From Glaciimonas sp. (GTDB lineage: Bacteria > Pseudomonadota > Gammaproteobacteria > Burkholderiales > Burkholderiaceae_D): a stretch of 64,000 bases of DNA. A program made the position numbers and the translations under genes. The DNA lies in the NCBI GenBank assembly GCA_012927585.1, contig JABBOY010000003.1:124001-188000 (forward strand), read 5' to 3'. Shown here one piece after another: positions 55,082 to 64,000 of this stretch (position 1 is its first letter; every line of letters starts with the position of its first letter). The notes under the pieces were generated by a model. It was not told the origin of the DNA and did no database searches. It saw nothing but the letters and a program-made list of their open reading frames with translations.

Positions 55082-55786
55082 ATGAACCCCCGCAAGAATC
55101 CGCAGCGTACTGCGATTGTCGCGCTACTGGGCGCAACAGTGCTGCATCTGGCACTGATTGCGGCGGCGACAGCCTGGCTGACGATGCCGGCCAGACCGGA
55201 CCATTCTGATCCGATCCTGATCGTCGCCCTGCGTCAACCGGCCGCCAAGCCTACAGCGCCACCGCAGGCCAGGAACAGCGCGCCGCCAACGCCACGACAA
55301 CCCGTGCTGCGCCAAAAAAACCCCTCCCGGCTGCCAGCCGCCGCACCAAAATCGGCTCCGCACATGCCGCAGACATTCCACCCGCCGGCCACAGTGCCAC
55401 AGCCGCAGCACATCGACCCGCCGGAGCCATCCGCCACTGCAAGCCGCCTTTTGAGCACGCCACCCGCAGCCGCGCCTGAAGCAGCGCCGATTGCGGCCCA
55501 AACCGGGGTCTCGATCCCTGCCGCCTATGCGGCCCGCAATCGCAAGCCCGATTACCCGCTGATGTCGCGCCGTTACAATGAGCAAGGCACCGTTGTGCTG
55601 CGCGTGCTGGTCAATGCCGGCGGCACTGCCGGTACCGTGCGCATCAAACAATCCAGCGGTTACCCGCTGCTCGATCAGTCTGCGCTTTCGGCGGCACGAG
55701 ACTGGCGATTTGTGCCCGCCACCCAAGACGGAAAACCGATTGCCGAATGGTATGAGATTTCCATTCCCTATACACTGCAGGATTAA
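55082..55786 (+). CDS. TonB family energy-transducing protein
   Basis: The product is 234 residues. A short cytoplasmic start is followed by one membrane helix (IVALLGATVLHLALIAAATAWLTM), a proline/alanine-rich spacer spanning the periplasm (about residues 55-140) and a C-terminal TonB domain (NRKPDYPLMSRRYNEQGTVVLRVLVNAGGTAGTVRIKQSSGYPLLDQSAL). It passes proton-motive energy from ExbBD to outer membrane receptors. exbB and exbD follow directly. Confidence 0.9.
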   Translation: MNPRKNPQRTAIVALLGATVLHLALIAAATAWLTMPARPDHSDPILIVALRQPAAKPTAPPQARNSAPPTPRQPVLRQKNPSRLPAAAPKSAPHMPQTFHPPATVPQPQHIDPPEPSATASRLLSTPPAAAPEAAPIAAQTGVSIPAAYAARNRKPDYPLMSRRYNEQGTVVLRVLVNAGGTAGTVRIKQSSGYPLLDQSALSAARDWRFVPATQDGKPIAEWYEISIPYTLQD

Positions 55787-55807
55787 CCTAATTTCATCCA
55801 AACCACC

Positions 55808-56494
55808 ATGAATCAAACCCTCGGACTCAGCCACTATTGGTCGCAAGGCGATGCTATTAGCCACGCCGCCGCCTATGCCTTGTTGCTCATGTCGATTAGC
55901 AGTTGGTATTACATCCTGTCCAAGGCATGGAGTGCATGGCGCATCCGCAAGGCCGCATCGGCGCTGCAGGGTTTCTGGAAAGCGCCCACGCTATCCGATG
56001 CCGTTAGCGTCATCCGACAGCAGGACAGTGAAAATATTTTTACTTCGCTCGCCATCCAAGGCATCGAAGCTGCCAATCTGCACCAGCAAACGGACACAGC
56101 CGTTTCGCTCAATACTGCCACCGATCCGAACGAACTGATCACGCGCACCTTGCGCCAGGAGATCAACCGGGTTTCGTCGCGACTGGAAAACGGTTTGACC
56201 CTGCTGGCATCGGTCGGCTCCACCGCTCCTTTCATCGGCCTGTTTGGTACCGTGTGGGGGATTTACCATGCGCTGATTGCGATATCCGCAGCAGGCACTA
56301 TCCAGATCGACAAGATTGCCGGGCCGGTCGGCGAAGCGCTGATCATGACCGCGCTCGGGCTGGTGGTAGCGATTCCGGCCGTGCTGGCGTATAACGCATT
56401 CACCCGCATCAACCGCATCACGCTGGCTGAACTCGATGCCTTCGCCCACGACTTGCACGCCTATCTGACCACCGGTACCCGCGTCGGCAAATAA
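55808..56494 (+). CDS. exbB: ExbB/TolQ-type proton channel protein
   Basis: The product is 228 residues with three membrane segments. The first is near residue 20-40 (AAAYALLLMSISSWYYILSKAW); the others are in LASVGSTAPFIGLFGTVWGIYHALIAI and VGEALIMTALGLVVAIPAVLAYNAF. This is the MotA/TolQ/ExbB channel domain. It works with ExbD and the TonB-like protein upstream; the gap to tonB is 21 bases. ExbB is preferred over TolQ because of the tonB neighbour. Confidence 0.92.
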   Translation: MNQTLGLSHYWSQGDAISHAAAYALLLMSISSWYYILSKAWSAWRIRKAASALQGFWKAPTLSDAVSVIRQQDSENIFTSLAIQGIEAANLHQQTDTAVSLNTATDPNELITRTLRQEINRVSSRLENGLTLLASVGSTAPFIGLFGTVWGIYHALIAISAAGTIQIDKIAGPVGEALIMTALGLVVAIPAVLAYNAFTRINRITLAELDAFAHDLHAYLTTGTRVGK

Positions 56495-56540
56495 ATCGCC
56501 GCCTAAACAATAATCTGTGTCACACATCCTGGAGTTAATC

Positions 56541-56969
56541 ATGTCTTTCGGTGGATTCAACGACAACCGGCCGCAAGCCCCGATGGCAGAAATCAACGTC
56601 ACGCCGATGGTCGACGTGATGCTGGTGCTGCTGGTGATTTTCATTCTTTCGGCACCGCTTTTCACGCATGCGATCAAGCTCGATCTGCCCAGCGCGCAAT
56701 CGGCGGCAGCACCCGAAAAGCCCGAAACGATTTCGCTCTCGATCAATGCCGCCGGAAAAATTTTCTGGAACGATCAAGCCATCACGCAGGCTGGACTGCC
56801 GGCCAAATTTGCCGCTGCAGCGCAGAAGCAGCCGCAGCCCGAGCTGCAACTGCGCGCCGACAAGGAAACCCGTTACGAAGTCATCGCGCAAGTCATGGCG
56901 GCAGCGCAGAACAACGGCCTCTCCAAACTCGGCTTCGTTACCGATGCAAAAACAATAGAATCAAAATAA
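56541..56969 (+). CDS. exbD: ExbD/TolR-type biopolymer transport protein
   Basis: The product is 142 residues. MAEINVTPMVDVMLVLLVIFILSAPLF is the single membrane helix with the essential aspartate. A periplasmic domain follows (ELQLRADKETRYEVIAQVMAAAQNNGLSKLGFVTD). ATG 56541 after GGAG is used; eight upstream codons are probably not translated. Third gene of tonB-exbB-exbD. Confidence 0.93.
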   Translation: MSFGGFNDNRPQAPMAEINVTPMVDVMLVLLVIFILSAPLFTHAIKLDLPSAQSAAAPEKPETISLSINAAGKIFWNDQAITQAGLPAKFAAAAQKQPQPELQLRADKETRYEVIAQVMAAAQNNGLSKLGFVTDAKTIESK

Positions 56970-57029
56970 TAAGTCAGGAAAAATGACATACTGCATTATG
57001 TATTTTATTAAAAACAAGTAAAATAATGC

Positions 57030-57058
57030 GGAGAATGCCATGTTTATTGCCATACTCC
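57030..57058. repeat. GGAGTAT-type AT-rich element, short copy with inverted ends
   Basis: GGAGAAT (57030-57036) and ATACTCC (57052-57058) are inverted ends around GCCATGTTTATTGCC. An AT-rich flank precedes it from about 56980. It lies in the leader of the barstar-like gene. Confidence 0.45.
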
Positions 57059-57092
57059 AACAAATTTTATAACCATAAAAGAGATTCACGGG

Positions 57093-57419
57093 ATGCCGAC
57101 AGTCAGTCTGAACGGTGAAGCCATCACCAACTGGGAGGCTTTTCACAACGAAAGCCAGCGCATGTTCGGCTTTCCCGACTTTTACGGTCGCAACATGAAT
57201 GCCTGGGTCGATTGCATGAGTTATCTGCGCGACGATGACAACATGTCGCTATTTCGTCTGAAGCCGGATGAGGTTTTGCGCATCGAAGTGCAGCACGCCG
57301 ATTTTTTGCGCAAACAAGCACCTGAAATTCTCGACGATCTCACTTTTTGCATTGAAGCGATCAACGAGCGCTACGCCGATTACGGCGAAAAACCGGCGTT
57401 GGAACTGATCCTGCTCTGA
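57093..57419 (+). CDS. Barstar-family protein
   Basis: The product is 108 residues. ITNWEAFHNESQRMFGFPDFYGRNMNAWVDCMSYLRD is the barstar (barnase inhibitor) signature, with the aspartate/asparagine-containing helix that plugs the RNase site. No barnase-like RNase gene lies next to it; it stands between exbD and leuS. It could be an orphan immunity protein against contact-delivered RNases, or have another role. Confidence 0.85.
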   Translation: MPTVSLNGEAITNWEAFHNESQRMFGFPDFYGRNMNAWVDCMSYLRDDDNMSLFRLKPDEVLRIEVQHADFLRKQAPEILDDLTFCIEAINERYADYGEKPALELILL

Positions 57420-57445
57420 GCCGCGCCTCGGTTGCGCTGGATTGA

Positions 57446-60169
<2,724 letters not shown>

Positions 60170-60193
60170 CTTTATCGTTTATCGGAATTGTTT

Positions 60194-60733
60194 ATGATGC
60201 TCGCCCGCTCTGCACTCCTGAAATACGCTCTTGGCCTGCTGGTTGCCGCCACGCTTTCCGCCTGCGGCTTCCATTTGCGCGGGGCCAGCGATATGGCAAT
60301 GCCATTCAAAACGATTTATCTCGGCTTTGCGGACAGTTCCACGTTGGGTAATACGCTCAAACGCAATATTCGGGGCGCCGGCAATACGGTCGTGGTGCCC
60401 GACGCCAAGGATGCGGAGGCCATTTTGGATGTCTTGTCGGAAACACGCGAAAAATCCGTGCTGTCCCTCAATAGCCAGGGCCGGGTGCGCGAATACACCT
60501 TGATTTATGTGTTCAAATTCCGCGTCCGGGATGGCCAGAACAATGAATTGCTGGCGCCCACCGAGATCAGGCTGGCGCGCGACATCAACTACGACGACTC
60601 GCAAACACTGGCCAAGGAAAGCGAAGAAGCCATGCTGTATCGCGACATGCAGACCGATCTGGTGGCGCAGATAATGCGGCGGCTGTCGGCCATTCAAGTC
60701 AAAGCCCAAACTCAAATCCAAACGCCGCAATGA
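60194..60733 (+). CDS. lptE: LPS-assembly lipoprotein LptE
   Basis: The product is 179 residues. The lipobox LSACGFHLRG gives an outer membrane lipoprotein that plugs LptD for lipopolysaccharide delivery. ATG 60194 follows a weak GGAA site; a TTG two codons upstream is possible. The gene is in the leuS-lptE-holA order usual in proteobacteria and fits with the lipid A acyltransferase genes at 30 kb. Confidence 0.93.
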   Translation: MMLARSALLKYALGLLVAATLSACGFHLRGASDMAMPFKTIYLGFADSSTLGNTLKRNIRGAGNTVVVPDAKDAEAILDVLSETREKSVLSLNSQGRVREYTLIYVFKFRVRDGQNNELLAPTEIRLARDINYDDSQTLAKESEEAMLYRDMQTDLVAQIMRRLSAIQVKAQTQIQTPQ

Positions 60734-60742
60734 GGGCATCCG

Positions 60743-61783
60743 ATGCAGTTGCGATCTGATGCACTCGATGCGCATTTGGCCAAGCCGCTGGCGCCGCTGT
60801 ATGTCGTCGCCAGCGACGAGCACTTGTTAGCACTGGAAGCAGCAGACAAAATCCGCAAGGCGGCGCGCGCGCAGGGCTTCTCCGAACGCGAAGTATTGAC
60901 GGTGGAACGCAGCTTCAAGTGGGGCGAATTGCTCGCCGCCAGCCAGTCGCAATCGTTGTTCGGCGACAGGAAACTAATCGAGCTGCGCATCCCAACCGGC
61001 AAGCCGGGCAAGGACGGCGGCCAAGCGTTGCAGCAATATGCCGCAGCCATGAGTGCCCAAGCCGGCGGCAGGGATAACGACAGTGTCACCATCATCACCC
61101 TGCCGAAACTCGATTGGGCTACGCAAAAAGCCGCCTGGGTCAGCGCCTTGCAGCAAGCCGGCGTGTACATCGAAATTGCGCTGGTCGAGCGCGCACAACT
61201 ACCGGCCTGGATCGGCGTCCGGCTGGCTGCGCAACAACAAAGCGCCGAGCGCCACAGCGTCGATTTCATCGCGGATCGAGTGGAAGGCAACTTGCTTGCG
61301 GCCCACCAGGAAATTCAGAAACTCGGCCTGCTCCATCCACCGGGCAAACTGAGTTTCGAGCAAATCCAGGATGCGGTGCTGAATGTAGCGCGCTATGACG
61401 TGTTCAAGCTCAATGAAGCGATGCTGGGCGGCGATGCGCTGCGGCTGGCGCGCATGGTGGAGGGCTTGCAAAATGAAGGTGAAGCGCTGCCGCTGGTATT
61501 GTGGGCGGTCAGCGAAGAAATCCGCACCTTGCTCAAGCTGAAGTCGGGCATCGATTCCGGCCGCGCGCTGGGCCAGTTACTCAAGGAATACCGGATCTGG
61601 AGCCCGCGTGAAAAGCTGATGCAGCCGGCGCTACGCCGACACTCGCTGACAACGCTGGAGGCCGCGCTGCAAGAAGCGGCACAAATCGATAAGATGATCA
61701 AAGGCTTGCGCGCCCCTGCGTTTTCCGGCGACGCTTGGGATGCACTACTGCAACTGGGCCTGAAAGTGGCACGCGGTTATTAA
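60743..61783 (+). CDS. holA: DNA polymerase III delta subunit
   Basis: The product is 346 residues and loads the sliding clamp as part of the clamp loader. LAPLYVVASDEHLLALEAADKIRKAA is the family start and FGDRKLIELRIPTGKPGKDGGQAL follows; the C-terminal collar (LKEYRIWSPREKLMQPALRR) is conserved. It follows lptE by nine bases. Confidence 0.93.
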   Translation: MQLRSDALDAHLAKPLAPLYVVASDEHLLALEAADKIRKAARAQGFSEREVLTVERSFKWGELLAASQSQSLFGDRKLIELRIPTGKPGKDGGQALQQYAAAMSAQAGGRDNDSVTIITLPKLDWATQKAAWVSALQQAGVYIEIALVERAQLPAWIGVRLAAQQQSAERHSVDFIADRVEGNLLAAHQEIQKLGLLHPPGKLSFEQIQDAVLNVARYDVFKLNEAMLGGDALRLARMVEGLQNEGEALPLVLWAVSEEIRTLLKLKSGIDSGRALGQLLKEYRIWSPREKLMQPALRRHSLTTLEAALQEAAQIDKMIKGLRAPAFSGDAWDALLQLGLKVARGY

Positions 61784-61808
61784 GGAAACGCAGCAAAGAA
61801 ATCAACAA

Positions 61809-61865
61809 GTAGGGCGGGTGCAACCCGCGCAAAATCCGGGTGTGCGCGGGTTGCACCCGCCCTAC
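61809..61865. repeat. 22-bp perfect palindrome between holA and proA
   Basis: GTAGGGCGGGTGCAACCCGC starts the left arm (61809-61830), which is itself palindromic; the exact complement is at 61844-61865 with a 13-base loop. It joins two units of the REP-like type seen at 28490. Confidence 0.8.
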
Positions 61866-61881
61866 GGTAATTCTTATTAAT

Positions 61882-61943
61882 GGCAGTATTTTTTATAACT
61901 ACAATTAAACATGCGAAAACTGCCATGAAAATGACGGTACTCC
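61882..61943. repeat. GGAGTAT-type AT-rich element, divergent copy
   Basis: GGCAGTAT and GTACTCC stand as inverted ends about 60 bases apart, with AAACATGCGAAAACTGCCATG inside, similar to the copy at 57030. It lies just after the 22-bp palindrome and before proA. Confidence 0.45.
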
Positions 61944-62059
61944 CTATTTAATAAACTGCACTATGGCCTGATGCCGGTTTGTGTCTTTTATGTTTTTCGT
62001 GCCTTTCGTGGACAATGCATAGCAATAGCCATTAAGAAAACGCTTCAAAAAAAGAGATC

Positions 62060-63325
62060 ATGGATATCCAACAATACATGCACGACCTCGGCCGAAAGGC
62101 CCGAACCGCTTCCCGCGCCATGGCCAAAGCCAGTGCTGCTGCCAAAAATCAGGCACTGCTGACGATTGCCAGCGCCATCCGGCGCGACGCCGCATTGCTG
62201 CGCGCCGCCAACGAACTGGATCTGGCCGCAGCACGCGCCAGCGGCCTGACGGATGCGATGCTGGATCGCCTAAGTTTGTCCGACAAGGCGATTGCCACCA
62301 TGGCCGAAGGGCTGGAGCAGATCGTTTCCCTGTCCGACCCGATCGGCGAAATCTCCAACCTGAAATATCGCCCGAGCGGAATCCAGGTCGGCCAGATGCG
62401 AGTGCCGCTGGGCGTGATCGGCATCATTTACGAGGCGCGGCCGAACGTGACGGTAGATGCGGCCGGTTTGTGCATCAAGAGCGGCAATGCGACCATCCTG
62501 CGCGGCGGTTCGGAAGCGATTCGCTGTAACCAGGCTTTGGCGAAAATCGTCCAGGAAGGACTGGCGGCGGCCGGATTGCCGCAAGACGCGGTGCAAATCG
62601 TCGAGACCACTGACCGCGCCGCGGTGGGCGAACTGATCACCATGCCGCAATATGTGGACGTCATCGTGCCACGCGGCGGCAAAGGTTTGATCGAGCGCCT
62701 GATGCGCGAATCCCGCGTGCCGATGATCAAGCACTTGGACGGCATCTGCCACGTGTACATCGATGACAAGGCGGATATCGAGAAAGCCACGGCGATTGCC
62801 TTCAACGCCAAATGCCACCGCTACGGCACCTGCAACACCATGGAAACGCTGCTAGTCGCGCGCGCACTCGCGCCAGCGGTATTGCCGAAACTGGCCGCAC
62901 TGTATGCCGGCCAGGAAGTGGAATTGCGCGCCGACGATGCCGCCCGCGCAATCCTGGCCGGCTACCCGCATCTGGCGGCCGCCACCGCTGGAGACTGGGA
63001 AACCGAATATCTGGCGCCAATCCTGGCGGTGAAGATCGTCGAAGACATGGAGCAAGCCATTGAACACATCAACACGTACTCATCGCGCCATACCGACGCC
63101 ATCATTACCGAAGATTATTCGCGCGCGATGCGCTTTCTGCGCGAAGTCGATTCGGCTTCGGTGATGGTGAATGCCTCGACCCGCTTTGCCGACGGTTTCG
63201 AATATGGTTTAGGTGCGGAAATCGGCATCTCAAACGATAAATTGCACGCGCGCGGCCCGGTCGGACTGGAAGGCTTGACCTCGCTGAAATACATCGTGCT
63301 CGGCCACGGCGAAGTTCGCCAATAA
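62060..63325 (+). CDS. proA: Gamma-glutamyl phosphate reductase
   Basis: The product is 421 residues, an aldehyde dehydrogenase-fold enzyme of proline synthesis that reduces glutamyl phosphate with NADPH. The catalytic cysteine is in [13 protein letters not shown] near residue 255; [17 protein letters not shown] and [12 protein letters not shown] are cofactor and substrate loops; [11 protein letters not shown] is near the C-terminus. No proB is adjacent. Confidence 0.96.
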   Translation: MDIQQYMHDLGRKARTASRAMAKASAAAKNQALLTIASAIRRDAALLRAANELDLAAARASGLTDAMLDRLSLSDKAIATMAEGLEQIVSLSDPIGEISNLKYRPSGIQVGQMRVPLGVIGIIYEARPNVTVDAAGLCIKSGNATILRGGSEAIRCNQALAKIVQEGLAAAGLPQDAVQIVETTDRAAVGELITMPQYVDVIVPRGGKGLIERLMRESRVPMIKHLDGICHVYIDDKADIEKATAIAFNAKCHRYGTCNTMETLLVARALAPAVLPKLAALYAGQEVELRADDAARAILAGYPHLAAATAGDWETEYLAPILAVKIVEDMEQAIEHINTYSSRHTDAIITEDYSRAMRFLREVDSASVMVNASTRFADGFEYGLGAEIGISNDKLHARGPVGLEGLTSLKYIVLGHGEVRQ

Positions 63326-63350
63326 CTGTCAAGATCCATTCCCATCCCAA

Positions 63351-63371
63351 CCTTCCCTTTGAAGGGGAAGG
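63351..63371. repeat. GC-rich palindrome between proA and hemJ
   Basis: CCTTCCCTTT and AAGGGGAAGG around a G, with CCCATCCC upstream. Same element as the one inside leuS (59626-59646). Confidence 0.85.
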
Positions 63372-63399
63372 AGTACATCCACTAACGAGAATATAAATC

Positions 63400-63822
63400 A
63401 TGCTTTGGATCAAATCGCTGCACATCGTTTTTGTCGCTTCCTGGTTCGCCGGCCTGTTTTATTTGCCGCGTATTTTTGTCAACCTGGCGCTGGAAACTGA
63501 GCCGATCGCAACCACCCGCCTGATCATGATGGCGCGCAAGCTGTACCGTTTCATGAATATTCTGGTTATTCCAGTGCTGATTTTCGGCCTGTGGCTATGG
63601 TTGGGTTACGGCATTGGCAAGGGCCCGGGCAATGGCTGGCTCCATGCCAAGCTGGCAGTGGTGTTGCTGATGCTGGGCTACCATCATGCCTGCGGCCGGA
63701 TGCTGAAGAAATTCGAAATGGGGCACAACACGCGCAGTCATACCTGGTTTCGCTGGTTCAATGAAATCCCGGTAATCGCCTTCCTGGCGGCCACTGTGTT
63801 AGTGGTTGTTAAACCATTCTGA
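63400..63822 (+). CDS. hemJ: Protoporphyrinogen oxidase HemJ
   Basis: The product is 140 residues with four membrane helices. LWIKSLHIVFVASWFAGLFYLPRIFV has the conserved histidine and arginine of the HemJ (UPF0093) family, and WLHAKLAVVLLMLGYHHACGRMLKKF the second conserved set. It oxidises protoporphyrinogen IX to protoporphyrin IX, the substrate of ferrochelatase at 47-48 kb. The start has no strong ribosome site. Confidence 0.9.
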   Translation: MLWIKSLHIVFVASWFAGLFYLPRIFVNLALETEPIATTRLIMMARKLYRFMNILVIPVLIFGLWLWLGYGIGKGPGNGWLHAKLAVVLLMLGYHHACGRMLKKFEMGHNTRSHTWFRWFNEIPVIAFLAATVLVVVKPF

Positions 63823-63841
63823 ACTTCTAGCTGGGCCAGCC

Positions 63842-64000
63842 ATGACCAATACTTGTGAATATTACTTTTCGCCGCAATCGCCTTTCGCCTATTTGGGCCA
63901 TGCGCGCTTTGTCGCATTGGCAAAAAAATACCGGGTGCAGGTTGACCTCAAACCGTGCGACCTGGGCAAGGTATTTAACCTCTCCGGCGGACTGCCGCTA
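63842..64000 (+). CDS. 2-hydroxychromene-2-carboxylate isomerase / DsbA-family protein (partial)
   Basis: The 53 visible codons start at ATG 63842 and run off the right edge. MTNTCEYYFSPQSPFAYLGHARFVALAKKY has the FSPQSPFAYLG motif, where the serine binds glutathione in kappa-class glutathione transferases and HCCA isomerases. The substrate cannot be told from this part. Confidence 0.8.
   Translation, partial: MTNTCEYYFSPQSPFAYLGHARFVALAKKYRVQVDLKPCDLGKVFNLSGGLPL

Overview
The window looks like chromosomal DNA of a betaproteobacterium of the order Burkholderiales, most likely Oxalobacteraceae-like (Herminiimonas, Collimonas or a relative). This is inferred from the gene set and order: two Burkholderia-type porins, a DUF4148 protein, a fused indolepyruvate ferredoxin oxidoreductase, the ahcY/DUF360/metF run, fur facing bamE-dapB, and the recN/nadK/hrcA/hemH/grpE/dnaK/dnaJ neighbourhood. 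No rRNA, tRNA or CRISPR array was found. About 58 protein genes are supported, plus several remnants.

Layout. 1-5.5 kb: a DUF302 / YeeE-type transporter / DUF3179 operon (minus), a DUF4148 protein, a patatin-like phospholipase and a SHOCT protein. 5.5-5.85 kb: the wreck of a mercury-resistance operon, with a preserved mer promoter. 5.8-13.7 kb: metabolic genes (tartrate/malate dehydrogenase, O-acetylhomoserine sulfhydrylase, alcohol dehydrogenase, flavin reductase-like, aldo/keto reductase) and a lone Wzz-like gene. 13.8-24.8 kb: aromatic amino acid catabolism (indolepyruvate oxidoreductase, phenylalanine hydroxylase), then GNAT, CCA-adding enzyme, glutathione transferase, an NDUFA9-like protein and a lytic transglycosylase. 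24.8-29.7 kb: one-carbon and S-adenosylmethionine cycle genes (fau, metF, DUF360, ahcY, metK). ahcY has an S-adenosylhomocysteine riboswitch and metK a structured leader. 29.9-32.6 kb: two lipid A acyltransferases and dapF. 32.6-38.4 kb: a Sel1-repeat protein, two porins and a trypsin-like protease with a Calx-beta domain.

38.7-43 kb is the only clearly accessory region. It holds three intact toxin-antitoxin pairs, one decayed HicAB pair, IS66 and IS4 transposase fragments, and a set of 29-bp repeats. 43-64 kb is core again: dnaJ, dnaK and grpE with two heat-shock-type promoters, hemH, recN, nadK, HAD, hrcA, fur, bamE, dapB, tonB-exbB-exbD, a barstar-like gene, leuS-lptE-holA, proA, hemJ and a partial isomerase gene.

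The most unusual layer is the repeats between genes. Besides several families of perfect GC-rich palindromes (REP-like, some supplying stop codons of flanking genes), there is a family of about 50-65 bp AT-rich elements that begin with GGAGTAT and carry a central CCGCA/TGCGG hairpin, seen in at least eight intergenic sites. One GC-rich palindrome appears to have inserted in frame into leuS. No gene that would mobilise any of these repeats lies in the window.
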